Shown one piece after another: positions 9,610 to 18,234 of a stretch of DNA of 64,000 nucleotides; position 1 is the stretch's first letter; each line of letters opens with the position of its first letter. Origin of the DNA: Bacteroidota bacterium (GTDB lineage: Bacteria > Bacteroidota > Bacteroidia > Bacteroidales > Paludibacteraceae); the NCBI GenBank assembly GCA_017860345.1, contig JAFNAV010000002.1, forward strand, positions 1-64,000. The letters run 5' to 3'. Position numbers and translations under genes: made by a program. The notes under the pieces were generated by a model. The model saw nothing but the letters and a program-made list of their open reading frames with translations, had not been told where the DNA came from and ran no database searches.

Positions 9610-10674
9610 ATGGCAAACACCATAGGCAAATTATTCACATTCACCTCGTTTGGCGAGTCGCACGGTAAAGGCATCGGTGGTATCATAGATGGCTGTCCGG
9701 CTGGTATTGAACTAAACGAGGACTTTATACAACAGGAACTTGACCGACGTAAACCCGGTCAATCGTCTATAGCTACTCCGCGCAAGGAAGACGACAAAGT
9801 AGAATTTATTTCGGGAATATTCGAAGGAAAAACCACCGGAACACCCATTGCTTTTGTAATTTGGAATCAAAACCAGCACAGCAAAGACTACGACCATCTG
9901 AAAGAGGTTTACCGTCCGTCGCATGCCGATTTTACCTACCAGCAAAAATACGGCATACGCGACCACCGCGGTGGAGGACGTAGTTCGGCGCGCGAAACAG
10001 CTGCCCGAGTGGTGGCTGGTGCAGTGGCCAAATTGGTACTTAAACAGAAAGGCATTGAAATCAAAGCTTATACTTCGCAAGTTGGGCATATTGCCATGAC
10101 GCAAAAGCTGGAATCGATAGATTTATCGTTGATTGAAAGCAATATAGTACGATGCCCGGAATCTGCTGTGGCCGAAAAAATGATTAATTACATTCAGGAA
10201 CTCAAAAAAGAAGGCGACTCAATAGGGGGAATTATCTCCTGTATTATCAAAGGAGTGCCGGTAGGACTTGGCGAACCTATTTTTGATAAACTACAGGCCC
10301 GACTGGCGGCTGCGATGCTAAGCATTAATGCGTCACACGGATTTGATTACGGTCGCGGATTTGATGGCGTTAGTTTGCGTGGTTCGGAGATGAACGACTC
10401 TTTTGTAAAAGCCGATGAGAAGATAAGTACCAAAACCAATAATTCGGGTGGTATACAAGGCGGTATAAGCAACGGACAAGATATATATTTCAGAGTCCTG
10501 TTTAAACCGGTAGCAACTATTTCAAAAAAACAGGATACGCTCGATGTACATGCCAACGAAATACAACTTCAAGCCAGAGGCAGGCACGATCCTTGCGTTC
10601 TGCCACGGGCAGTACCCATTGTAGAAGCAATGGCTGCGATTACTTTGCTGGATTTATACCTGACTAATCCGTAA
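9610..10674 (+). CDS. aroC: Chorismate synthase
   Basis: AroC converts 5-enolpyruvylshikimate-3-phosphate to chorismate with reduced FMN, the last step of the shikimate pathway. The 354-residue protein has [18 protein letters not shown] at 15-32, the FMN-binding [18 protein letters not shown] block at about 118-135, [14 protein letters not shown] near 239 and the C-terminal [20 protein letters not shown] motif. Its length and motifs are normal. The start ATG directly precedes the conserved N-terminal [14 protein letters not shown]. No other aromatic-pathway gene is adjacent. Confidence 0.97.
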   Translation: MANTIGKLFTFTSFGESHGKGIGGIIDGCPAGIELNEDFIQQELDRRKPGQSSIATPRKEDDKVEFISGIFEGKTTGTPIAFVIWNQNQHSKDYDHLKEVYRPSHADFTYQQKYGIRDHRGGGRSSARETAARVVAGAVAKLVLKQKGIEIKAYTSQVGHIAMTQKLESIDLSLIESNIVRCPESAVAEKMINYIQELKKEGDSIGGIISCIIKGVPVGLGEPIFDKLQARLAAAMLSINASHGFDYGRGFDGVSLRGSEMNDSFVKADEKISTKTNNSGGIQGGISNGQDIYFRVLFKPVATISKKQDTLDVHANEIQLQARGRHDPCVLPRAVPIVEAMAAITLLDLYLTNP

Positions 10675-10759
10675 ATTTTCAAGAAAAACACACATCACAT
10701 AGACGTCAAAATCAGAACCCGCTGTTAGCATTGGCTCCTGGGGCAAATATCAATCTATC

Positions 10760-11695
10760 ATGGAAATCACACCGCAACATTGGGCTGTAATCATCAACCC
10801 AAAATCGGGAAAAAAGAAATTCAGGCAACAACGCAAGTATCTGTTTCAGACACTGAAGCATCTGGATATACCATTCGATTACAGAGTAACCCGATTTGCA
10901 GGTCATGCTTCTAAAATAGCGAGATATTTTGTTGAACGTCAATACAAAAACATTCTGATACTGGGTGGCGATGGTACCGTGAGCGAAGTAATCAATGGTA
11001 TTTTCGGCGCTGAAAATGTATCAACTCCCGAATTGAAAATAGCGCTTATACCCCGCGGTACAGGCAATGACTGGGGGCGTTTCTGGGGACTTACCGCCGA
11101 TTACAAAAAATCTATTGAGGTGTTTTTGAAAGGTAAAACCCAAACCATTGACATAGGCCGGGCAGAGTACGACATGGAAGGTAGAAAAGAAGCTCATTAT
11201 TTTATCAACTCTTTAGGACTTGGTCTTGATGCTGCCGTAGTGAACCTTACACATCGTTTGAAAGAAATTTTCGGAAGTCATTCTTTTTTATATACTGTTT
11301 CGCTACTGCTGGCTGTATTTGGCTACCGGCATCACCGGGTGAAAATATACGCCGACGAACGTAAAATAAGTAGCAATATGTATACCATGAGTATAGCTAA
11401 TGGTTGCTACAGCGGAGGCGGGCTTAAACAAACACCCGATGCCCTGCCCTACGACGGATGGTTAGACGTAATGATGGCTAAACGTCCTAAATTCCGGGAT
11501 ATTATCGGGGCGCTTTACTACTTATTCAAAGGAAAACTATTACAGCATCGGCTTATCGAATCTTTCAGAACACGTGAACTACTAATACAAACTGATAAAA
11601 AAGCGCTGATAGAAGCCGACGGTATCATTGTGAACGGCACTTCACCATTCAATATCAACATAATACCTCAGGCTATTCAAATGATTATTCCCTGA
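10760..11695 (+). CDS. Diacylglycerol/lipid kinase family protein (YegS/DgkB type)
   Basis: A 311-residue cytoplasmic kinase of the DAGK catalytic family, which phosphorylates diacylglycerol or related lipids with ATP. Visible motifs are the N-terminal INPKSGKKK (residues 11-19), the nucleotide-binding GGDGTVSEVINGIF (about 72-85) and PRGTGNDWGRFWGL (about 100-113). Asp in the GGDGT motif and the GTGND loop are intact. The exact lipid cannot be read from sequence. The gene is 85 bp after aroC and could share its transcript. Confidence 0.9.
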   Translation: MEITPQHWAVIINPKSGKKKFRQQRKYLFQTLKHLDIPFDYRVTRFAGHASKIARYFVERQYKNILILGGDGTVSEVINGIFGAENVSTPELKIALIPRGTGNDWGRFWGLTADYKKSIEVFLKGKTQTIDIGRAEYDMEGRKEAHYFINSLGLGLDAAVVNLTHRLKEIFGSHSFLYTVSLLLAVFGYRHHRVKIYADERKISSNMYTMSIANGCYSGGGLKQTPDALPYDGWLDVMMAKRPKFRDIIGALYYLFKGKLLQHRLIESFRTRELLIQTDKKALIEADGIIVNGTSPFNINIIPQAIQMIIP

Positions 11696-11763
11696 TGAAA
11701 ACAACCCGCCCGGACAGGCTTAGAGGTTAAAATTATTATTTTTGCAGTTTATTTCATTTTGTA

Positions 11764-11794
11764 TTGCTTTTATTTAAAATGATTTATATCTTTG
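11764..11794 (+). promoter_or_regulatory. Promoter of the secreted lamin-tail protein
   Basis: ATTG at 11763-11766 and TATCTTTG at 11787-11794 are separated by 20 bp, matching the Bacteroidetes sigma-ABfr layout. The leader to the ATG at 11927 would be about 125 nt. Confidence 0.65.
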
Positions 11795-11926
11795 CCTGCG
11801 GATTAAAATTTTTTCAATTTAAAAATCCACTTCCACACTACCCCTACCCTGTACTGAATTTAAACGTTGTGAACCAACGTTTTTAATATTTTATTCAAAT
11901 ATTTTTTACTACTAAAGGTTTTATGC

Positions 11927-14095
11927 ATGAACAACAAAAACTTTTACCGCTTTCTATTATTTGCCTTGTTGGGAATTATATCGTCTGCAACATCTAAGGC
12001 TGATACTTATAGCTATTCCATATCAGCAAAAACCTGGACGGCCTTTGGTACGGTAAGTATGGCCGATGTTAACTGGACTGCCGAAGGTACCACAGCTACA
12101 TTTTTTGGTTATAGCTCCAGCAAAGGGCAACAGTTCGGAAATGGCACTATAGCTGAGCCATCGCTAAAAATTCACACATCGGGGATATTTGGTACAGTCA
12201 GCTCTGTAAAGGTAAACAGCTCGGGAGGCACCGACGTTGCAGCAACTATTTCGGTATCAGTAGGTAATACCGCTTTTCAGTGCAACGGAGCCGCAAACGC
12301 TGCTATTACAGCCACCGCCACCGATTATACTTTTACCGGATCCGGATCAGGTGCTATTAGCATCAACTGGAATCAAACAAGTGTAAAAGCACTTTACATC
12401 AAATCCATTGAAGTAGTCTATACGCCATGGGTATGCACAGAATCAGGATTGGCGTTTAACGAATCAGCAACCAGAAAACTTATTTCCGATGGAGCATTTA
12501 CAAAAGCAGCAGCTTCGCTCAATCAAACTACACCCATAACCTACTCAAGCAGCAATACGGCCGTAGCATCTGTTAACTCCGCTACCGGCGAGGTAACACC
12601 TGTTGGCACAGGAACTACCACCATAACCGCCACACAACTACCTGGCATTCACAATGAAATATTCTACTGCAAGAGTACTGTAAGCTATGTTCTGAGTTTA
12701 TTTAATAATTATCCAACAGTTTCGTTAACCGAAGTAAATATACCAACCATTGAAACCTATGTAGACGAAAGCTCAGAAGAAACCGTGTTGGTTGGAGGTG
12801 CAAACCTGAGCGAAAACATATCTCTGTCTATCGGCGGGTCGGGAGCTTCGGCCTTTTCACTGTCGAAAAACACGGTGAGCCAAACGAATGGAAGTTCGCC
12901 AACGGAAACCATTACCGTATATTACCACCCCGATACCGATGGAGATCATCAGGCAACCCTTAGTTTCACAAGCAACGGGGCAACCGGCATTATTCGAAAT
13001 CTTAGTGGAAAGGCCACCTACAAACCCCTGGATACTCCGGTGGCAACCGATGCTTCGGCGATAAGCAGTACAACCTTTACCGCCAACTGGAATACTGTGG
13101 AACGCGCAACAGGCTACGAAGTTTCGGTTAAAACCATGGAGGCTAAAAAAACTAATGACTTATTTTTTTCAGAATATGCCGAAGGAAGTTCAAGTAATAA
13201 ATACATCGAGATATTTAATGGTACCGGCTCGGACGTCGACCTTTCGGCTTACGCCATTAAAATATCATACAACGGAGCCGGATGGCCAATTACTGCCGAC
13301 TCGCCCGACTACAGACCACTTACGGGAACTATAACCAATAACGACACTTATGTAATAGCGCATAACAGCGCAAGCGCCACAGTAAAAGCCGCTGCCGACT
13401 TACTCCTTTCGTACAATTCTTCTGTTCAGGGTAGTCGCATCATGTCCTTCTCGGGCAACGACGCTCTCGGGCTATTCAAAAATGATGTACTTATTGATAT
13501 CATTGGTACTCCTGAGTCAGATGCCACAATTGATGCAGCTGGAACTACTAATGCCGGCGCCGACCATACGCTTATCAGAAAGCAGACCGTTTTTCAGGGA
13601 AATACCAGCTGGACAAGTTCTGCCGGGAGCAATACTGAGGATTCTGAATGGATTGTCAATGTGAAGGATGACAATACAAACGCCGGATTACACACCTATA
13701 ACAGTGGCGAGGAACTTGCTGCTATTCAGGGTTCGCCTTTTATGGCTGGTATTACCAACAATATAGTTGTATCAGACCTGAAAGCCAACACAACTTATTA
13801 TTATACCGTTGTAGCCAAAAACCAGAACGTTCTATCTGCTTTATCAAACCAAATCAGTGTAACTACATCGCCAAATACCGACATCAGCAATGTGCATAGC
13901 GAACTGAAAGTGTATAAAGTAAATGACGAGCTGATAATAGTTGCCGAAGCCGGACAACTGGTAGAAATTTATAATCCTATAGGTCAGAAACTGATGGATT
14001 ATCGAACCACACAAACAGTAAGCAGGCTAAAAGTAAATTATAAAGGTGTTGCTATCGTTAAAGTAGGAAACGATATAACCAAGACTATACTTTAG
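11927..14095 (+). CDS. Secreted multidomain protein with lamin-tail domain and T9SS-like C-terminal region
   Basis: The 722-residue protein has a signal peptide (1-25, ending SSATSKA). An Ig-like (BIG2-type) segment has SSNTAVASVNSATGEVTPVGTGTTTI near residues 205-230. A beta-sandwich region at 270-365 is followed by a fibronectin-III-like start (TANWNTVERATGYEVSV). A lamin-tail domain lies at about 410-540 (FFSEYAEGSSSNKYIEIFN, ending LGLFKNDVLIDIIGT). The last 65 residues (VYKVNDELIIVAEAGQLVEIYNPIGQKL, ending VKVGND) resemble a type A-like T9SS sorting region. Lamin-tail domains in bacterial secreted proteins often accompany nucleases or surface adhesion, but no catalytic domain is visible here. 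It is a plausible substrate of the T9SS at 33.5-39.4 kb. Its specific function is unknown. Confidence 0.8.
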   Translation: MNNKNFYRFLLFALLGIISSATSKADTYSYSISAKTWTAFGTVSMADVNWTAEGTTATFFGYSSSKGQQFGNGTIAEPSLKIHTSGIFGTVSSVKVNSSGGTDVAATISVSVGNTAFQCNGAANAAITATATDYTFTGSGSGAISINWNQTSVKALYIKSIEVVYTPWVCTESGLAFNESATRKLISDGAFTKAAASLNQTTPITYSSSNTAVASVNSATGEVTPVGTGTTTITATQLPGIHNEIFYCKSTVSYVLSLFNNYPTVSLTEVNIPTIETYVDESSEETVLVGGANLSENISLSIGGSGASAFSLSKNTVSQTNGSSPTETITVYYHPDTDGDHQATLSFTSNGATGIIRNLSGKATYKPLDTPVATDASAISSTTFTANWNTVERATGYEVSVKTMEAKKTNDLFFSEYAEGSSSNKYIEIFNGTGSDVDLSAYAIKISYNGAGWPITADSPDYRPLTGTITNNDTYVIAHNSASATVKAAADLLLSYNSSVQGSRIMSFSGNDALGLFKNDVLIDIIGTPESDATIDAAGTTNAGADHTLIRKQTVFQGNTSWTSSAGSNTEDSEWIVNVKDDNTNAGLHTYNSGEELAAIQGSPFMAGITNNIVVSDLKANTTYYYTVVAKNQNVLSALSNQISVTTSPNTDISNVHSELKVYKVNDELIIVAEAGQLVEIYNPIGQKLMDYRTTQTVSRLKVNYKGVAIVKVGNDITKTIL

Positions 14096-14118
14096 GGAAA
14101 AGCCTGATAATCAATCTG

Positions 14119-14172
14119 CATCAAAGGAGATATTCGTCAAACGAACCATCTCCTTTGATGTTCTATATTTTT
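14119..14172 (+). terminator. Terminator after the lamin-tail gene
   Basis: A perfect 13-bp stem (CATCAAAGGAGAT at 14119-14131 with 14148-14160) is followed by a T-rich run. Confidence 0.85.
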
Positions 14173-14222
14173 TTCAATCCATTTTAATAACAAAAAACAC
14201 CCTCATTTAAATAAATAAGCAG

Positions 14223-14230
14223 TACTTTTG
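14223..14230 (+). promoter_or_regulatory. -7 box of the SulP gene
   Basis: TACTTTTG lies 22 bp before the ATG at 14252. An in-frame TTG at 14228 falls inside this box, so it is promoter and not a start codon. Confidence 0.6.
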
Positions 14231-14251
14231 CAAAAAATTTCTGTACACGCT

Positions 14252-15946
14252 ATGATTTTTCAACCCAAATTACTTAGTTCACTCAAGAATTACTCTAAAG
14301 AACTATTTTACGCCGACCTGATGGCGGGAGTAATTGTAGGAATTGTTGCTCTGCCTCTGGCTATTGCTTTCGGGATAGCATCAGGTGTAAGTCCCGAAAA
14401 AGGTTTATTTACAGCTGTTATTGCCGGTTTTCTTATTTCATTTTTTGGTGGAAGCAAGGTTCAGATTGGTGGTCCTACCGGTGCTTTTATCGTTATTGTT
14501 TACGGAATAGTTCAGGAGTTTGGCATTGCCGGACTTGCCGTAGCTACCATGATAGCAGGAGTAATGCTTATCGCCATGGGGCTTCTAAAATTAGGAAGCG
14601 TAATTAAGTTTATACCCTATCCGGTAGTGGTAGGTTTTACAAGTGGGATAGCACTTACCATTTTCACCACGCAAATTAAAGATTTACTCGGATTACAAAC
14701 CGGCGCTCTTCCCGGAGATTTTATTCACAAATGGATTACTTACGGGCATTTTATAGGCACTATCAATTATTGGTCGCTGGGTATCAGCATAATCACCATT
14801 GCCATAATATTTTTTACACCCCGTTTTTCAAAAAAAATTCCCGGCTCGCTTATTGCCATCATATTATTGACAATAGTTGCTTACCTGCTACGCGAGAAAT
14901 TCGGTATCATGCAAATCGAAACTATTGGCGACAGGTTTAAAATAGATCCTTCGCTACCCAAGGCAGTAACGCCTGAAATTAATTTTGCTGCTATCGAAAC
15001 ATTACTTCCAACGGCATTCACCATTGCCATGCTTGGTGCTATCGAGTCGTTGTTGTCGGCCACTGTTGCCGATGGGGTTACGGGTGATAAGCACGACTCT
15101 AATACCGAACTGGTAGCACAGGGAATAGCCAATGTAATCACTCCCATTTTTGGCGGAATACCTGCTACGGGAGCAATTGCCCGTACTATGACCAATATCA
15201 ACAATGGGGGGAAAACACCTGTTGCCGGGATTATTCATGCTCTGGTATTGCTGCTGATTATGCTTTTTCTGGGCAACTTAACCAAACATATCCCTATGTC
15301 ATGCCTTGCGGGCGTACTGGTGGTAGTGGCATACAACATGAGCGAATGGCGCACTTTTAAATCGTTGCTAAAAAACCCGAAATCGGATGTCGCAGTATTG
15401 CTTACCACCTTTCTGCTTACCGTAATTTTCGACCTTACCATTGCCATTGAAATAGGACTTCTACTGGCTGTAGTATTATTTATCCGACGTATTTCTGAAA
15501 CCTCACAAATATCAATTTTTAAAAACGAAGTAAGCACCTCGGACTATACCGAAGGTAATGACGATACTGAAAAGCTGATTATTCCAAAGGGTGTGGAAGT
15601 TTACGAAATTGAAGGTCCTTTCTTCTTCGGAATTGCCAGTAAATTTGAAGAAACCATGAAACAGCTGGGCGACAAGCCAAAAATACGAATCATACGCATG
15701 CGTAAAGTACCGTTTATTGATTCCACAGGCTCGCACAACCTGCAAAACTTTATACGTATGTCCGAAAAAGATAAAACACGCATATTACTTTCGGGCGTAA
15801 ACGAAAATGTTCGCAATGTGCTGACTAAAGTAGGTATTGAAGACGAACTGGGAGCTGCCAATATCTGCAACAACATCAACGAAGCGCTGAGCCGTGCCAA
15901 AGATATTCTGGACACCGAACCTGTATCCAAAAAAATTAAAGTCTGA
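14252..15946 (+). CDS. SulP-family anion permease with STAS domain
   Basis: A 564-residue inner-membrane transporter of the SLC26/SulP family. The N-terminal signature FYADLMAGVIVGIVALPLAIAFGIASGVSP begins about residue 18. Roughly ten to twelve hydrophobic segments follow to about residue 415, and a cytoplasmic STAS domain (about 435-555) contains FIDSTGSHNL. Substrates in the family include sulfate, bicarbonate and other anions. GIESLLS-like AMLGAIESLLSATVAD and GGIPATGAIARTMTNIN are the conserved core segments. It lacks the operator motif seen in the sulfur block at 19.7-31.5 kb, so sulfate is not implied by context, and bicarbonate is equally possible. The ATG is chosen because the upstream TTG is within the promoter. 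Confidence 0.9.
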   Translation: MIFQPKLLSSLKNYSKELFYADLMAGVIVGIVALPLAIAFGIASGVSPEKGLFTAVIAGFLISFFGGSKVQIGGPTGAFIVIVYGIVQEFGIAGLAVATMIAGVMLIAMGLLKLGSVIKFIPYPVVVGFTSGIALTIFTTQIKDLLGLQTGALPGDFIHKWITYGHFIGTINYWSLGISIITIAIIFFTPRFSKKIPGSLIAIILLTIVAYLLREKFGIMQIETIGDRFKIDPSLPKAVTPEINFAAIETLLPTAFTIAMLGAIESLLSATVADGVTGDKHDSNTELVAQGIANVITPIFGGIPATGAIARTMTNINNGGKTPVAGIIHALVLLLIMLFLGNLTKHIPMSCLAGVLVVVAYNMSEWRTFKSLLKNPKSDVAVLLTTFLLTVIFDLTIAIEIGLLLAVVLFIRRISETSQISIFKNEVSTSDYTEGNDDTEKLIIPKGVEVYEIEGPFFFGIASKFEETMKQLGDKPKIRIIRMRKVPFIDSTGSHNLQNFIRMSEKDKTRILLSGVNENVRNVLTKVGIEDELGAANICNNINEALSRAKDILDTEPVSKKIKV

Positions 15947-16002
15947 GCCAAAATACCTCAATTTCAACACCCTGATTTATCAAAATAACCATATAATATA
16001 TA

Positions 16003-16036
16003 AAAAAAACCGGACGTGAACACATCCGGTTTTTTT
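16003..16036. terminator. Bidirectional terminator between SulP and HIT genes
   Basis: AAAAAACCGGA at 16004-16014 pairs with 16025-16035. A and T runs flank the stem, so it can end both the plus-strand SulP transcript and the minus-strand greA-HIT transcript. Confidence 0.85.
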
Positions 16037-16087
16037 CATTTTATATGCTTTATGACACTTGCTCTCAAGCAAGAAGTCAGTAAAAAA

Positions 16088-16477
16088 TTATAATTTTTCG
16101 TTTATCAACAAAGCTATTGCACTCATTTCTTCGGGTGCAAGTTTTAATTTAGGTTTTCTGAAATCCATGTCAGACTCCTGATTAATGGGTATAAGATGGA
16201 TATGCACATGAGGAACTTCAAGTCCGATAACAGCCACACCTACTCTTACACAGTCAATGCTTTTCTGTTGCGCCACAGCTACTTTTTTGGCAAACAGCAC
16301 CAAACCTGCAAGTACGTCATCGTTCAGATTAAAAATATAATCTTCTTCCACCTTAGGCACTACAAGCGTATGACCTTTGGTGAGCGGATTGATATCTAAA
16401 AACGCAAAGTAATTCTCATCCTCAGCAACCTTGTAACAAGGTATTTCTCCTGCTATTATCCGGCTAAAAATTGTCAT
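16088..16477 (-). CDS. HIT family nucleotide-binding protein
   Basis: A 129-residue histidine-triad protein with the signature HVHIHLIP at residues 90-97, which contains the catalytic His. The N-terminal TIFSRIIAGEIPCYKVAEDE and PLTKGHTLVVPK are typical of the Hint/PKCI branch, which hydrolyses nucleoside phosphoramidates. It is 33 bp downstream of greA on the same strand, a conserved pairing in Bacteroidetes. It has a Shine-Dalgarno-like AGGAGAG seven bases before the ATG. Confidence 0.93.
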   Translation of the reverse strand: MTIFSRIIAGEIPCYKVAEDENYFAFLDINPLTKGHTLVVPKVEEDYIFNLNDDVLAGLVLFAKKVAVAQQKSIDCVRVGVAVIGLEVPHVHIHLIPINQESDMDFRKPKLKLAPEEMSAIALLINEKL

Positions 16478-16510
16478 GATTCTTCTCTCCTGTTGATAAA
16501 AAAAACGACT

Positions 16511-16981
16511 TTAAAGACTAATTTCAACAACCTCAAATTCCATTACACCCGATGGAACAGTGACTTCTGCTTTTTCACCCACTTTCTTTCCAAGCAATCC
16601 CTTAGCTATTGGAGTAGTAACCGACAGTTTGCCTTCCTTGATATTGGCTTCGCTCTCCGACACTATCGTATACGACATTATCTGACCCGATTTAGTATTT
16701 TTAATTTTCACCCGGGTAAGTATCTGTACTGCATTCGTATTAATCTTCGACTCATCTATCATTCGAGCCGACGAAATAGTATCTTTGAGTTGAGCTATCT
16801 TCATCTCAAGTAACCCTTGCGCTTCCTTGGCTGCATCGTATTCGGCATTTTCCGACAAGTCGCCTTTGTCACGCGCTTCTGCAATTTGCTTCGAGATGGC
16901 AGGCCGCTGTACTCTTTCCAGTTCGTTCAACTCATCTACCAATTTTTTATAACCATCTGCGGTCATATAAATTACTGCCAT
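16511..16981 (-). CDS. greA: Transcription elongation factor GreA
   Basis: GreA rescues backtracked RNA polymerase by stimulating transcript cleavage. The 156-residue protein has the N-terminal coiled coil (residues 1-75) with LSENAEYDAAKEAQ carrying the acidic tip residues, and the C-terminal FKBP-like domain with PIAKGLLGKKVGEKAEV. Length and motifs are normal. The start is fixed by AGGAGG seven bases upstream of the ATG, an unusually strong Shine-Dalgarno for this genome. It forms an operon with the HIT gene. Confidence 0.96.
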   Translation of the reverse strand: MAVIYMTADGYKKLVDELNELERVQRPAISKQIAEARDKGDLSENAEYDAAKEAQGLLEMKIAQLKDTISSARMIDESKINTNAVQILTRVKIKNTKSGQIMSYTIVSESEANIKEGKLSVTTPIAKGLLGKKVGEKAEVTVPSGVMEFEVVEISL

Positions 16982-16988
16982 AGTTTTT

Positions 16989-16994
16989 CCTCCT
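16989..16994 (-). promoter_or_regulatory. Strong Shine-Dalgarno of greA
   Basis: The minus strand reads AGGAGG, seven bases before the greA ATG. Most other starts in this window have only A/T-rich sequence at this position. Confidence 0.7.
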
Positions 16995-17030
16995 AATATT
17001 TAATTCGGTTCTTTAATAAAAAGTGTAAAC

Positions 17031-17062
17031 AAAAAAGAATTCCGACATTTTGCCGGAACTCT
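17031..17062 (-). terminator. Terminator after the small membrane protein gene
   Basis: On the minus strand an AGTTCCG...CGGAATT stem is followed by TTTTTTG. It separates the 17163-17603 gene from greA. Confidence 0.65.
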
Positions 17063-17162
17063 CATTTATCTTATTGTGTTATGCAAATATACAAGCTATT
17101 TTTGTACAATACAAACTTTGCAATACTGTTTAACAACAGTTTTTATGGCTATTTGCTGAATT

Positions 17163-17603
17163 TCAGTACTTTCTGTTGAATACTTCTGAATATATAAAAG
17201 CCTGTCTTGCATCATCTGCATCGTTAATCATCACATTCAAACTGTCAAGATCGCTTTTTTCGCTTTCAACTTCCAAAGTCTGTTTTGGGGAGTATGATGT
17301 CACTTGCTTTTTAGCTTTTAGTGACGAAATATCGTTCGTAGTTTCGTAACTAACAAACTCAGGCCCCGTAACTTTGGCCGACCTTATCGGCTCGTACACC
17401 GATACCGGGGCCGGTATTGGTTCCGGCTTTAGGTCTTCCCTTTCCGGTAGCAGTTCCCTCAGAACATCTTCAAATCCGCCACCGTCCTCATCTTCCTCAA
17501 CCGGCGTATGCTTAGTCTGATTATCTTTTCTTTTCTTAAGCAGACCACTTAGCCCAGCTATTATAATAATAATCAGATATATATAATCTCCAAAATTATC
17601 CAT
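17163..17603 (-). CDS. Small single-pass membrane protein, unknown function
   Basis: A 146-residue protein that I do not recognise. Residues 7-21 form one hydrophobic segment (YIYLIIIIIAGLSGLL) followed by KKRKDN, which suggests an N-out, C-in anchor. The rest is hydrophilic and probably disordered, with an acidic patch (EEDEDGGG), a Pro-rich stretch (KPEPIPAPVSVYEP) and a C-terminal ARQAFIYSEVFNRKY helix that looks like the most conserved part. Similar tail-anchored small proteins of unknown role are common in Bacteroidales. The start ATG is 58 bp downstream of the first small-RNA terminator, so this gene could also be read through from that RNA promoter. Confidence 0.6.
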   Translation of the reverse strand: MDNFGDYIYLIIIIIAGLSGLLKKRKDNQTKHTPVEEDEDGGGFEDVLRELLPEREDLKPEPIPAPVSVYEPIRSAKVTGPEFVSYETTNDISSLKAKKQVTSYSPKQTLEVESEKSDLDSLNVMINDADDARQAFIYSEVFNRKY

Positions 17604-17651
17604 AACTTATGTTTTATGTGGTAATGCCATTTTTCATAAACTGAGACTTAC

Positions 17652-17737
17652 TAAAAAAATCAATGGGTAACTTCACAGCCACCCATTGCACATTTTAACC
17701 TAAACCTTAACTATGAAAAATTTATCTGTTTGTTTAC
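17652..17737 (-). ncRNA. Predicted small RNA, copy 1 of a tandem pair
   Basis: An ~85-nt transcript is predicted on the minus strand. It starts about 5 nt after a -7 box and ends in an 8-bp stem (CAATGGGT at 17661-17668 with ACCCATTG at 17681-17688, 12-nt loop) followed by a T run. The 77 bases from 17661 to 17737 are identical to copy 2 at 17938-18014, while the sequence outside diverges quickly. The RNA could encode a six-residue peptide, MCNGWL (17693 down to 17673, including the stop), that stops inside the terminator loop, so a leader attenuator for the 17163-17603 gene is the alternative reading. I do not know a described family that matches. Confidence 0.6.
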
Positions 17738-17741
17738 TCTA

Positions 17742-17772
17742 CAAAGGTGCAGAGTTTTTTTTATTTATGCAA
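17742..17772 (-). promoter_or_regulatory. Promoter of small RNA copy 1
   Basis: The minus strand has TTGC (17769-17772), 19 bp, then CACCTTTG (17742-17749). The same elements with the same spacing precede copy 2. Confidence 0.55.
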
Positions 17773-17930
17773 GCGTTTTCAACTTTTTTTTTCAACAAAA
17801 AGCCATTTTAAATAATTTTAATAATAATGCTGTTGAATTGAAAATATTTACAAAGAATCGTAAATAATTATGCCTTTTGTTGCGAAGATTATACAAGCCG
17901 GAAGTCGGCGGAGAGGATGATGAACTTATA

Positions 17931-18014
17931 TAAAAAACAATGGGTAACTTCACAGCCACCCATTGCACATTTTAACCTAAACCTTAACTATGAAAAATTT
18001 ATCTGTTTGTTTAC
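17931..18014 (-). ncRNA. Predicted small RNA, copy 2 of a tandem pair
   Basis: This is the second copy of the predicted RNA, 277 bp upstream of the first. The terminator stem is 17938-17945 with 17958-17965, followed on the minus strand by TTTTTTATA. The 77-bp identity with copy 1 covers the whole predicted transcript up to the hairpin, which argues that the RNA itself is under selection or was recently duplicated. The MCNGWL mini-frame is preserved. No protein gene lies between the two copies. Confidence 0.6.
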
Positions 18015-18018
18015 ACTG

Positions 18019-18049
18019 CAAAGATGCACACATTTTTTTATTTACGCAA
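18019..18049 (-). promoter_or_regulatory. Promoter of small RNA copy 2
   Basis: The minus strand has TTGC (18046-18049), 19 bp, then CATCTTTG (18019-18026). Spacing is identical to copy 1. Confidence 0.6.
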
Positions 18050-18201
18050 GTGTTTAATCTTTTTTTTTATATATTTTTCATTCAGATAAGTATTTTTTCT
18101 ATACAACTTCTATACATCACTAATTATCAGCAGACTACAAGGCAGTTACAATGAGTTAATTAATGTTAAGCGCTTCTTTTTTTTATTTACAATATATAAT
18201 G

Positions 18202-18209
18202 TAATTTTG
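18202..18209 (+). promoter_or_regulatory. -7 box of miaB
   Basis: TAATTTTG followed by CAACAAAC lies 26 bp before the miaB ATG at 18235. Confidence 0.55.
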
Positions 18210-18234
18210 CAACAAACTTTTAAAACAAAAAACA

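Noticed and set aside
17713..17812. Plus-strand frames starting MKNLSVC in both 77-bp repeats
   Set aside because: The two frames share sequence only inside the repeat and then diverge without any protein-like conservation; the repeat is better explained by minus-strand RNA genes.
18202..18234. ATACC dyads in front of miaB, mnmA and SulP
   Set aside because: These genes handle sulfur or anions, but no ATACC-N8-GGTAT pair is present upstream of any of them.
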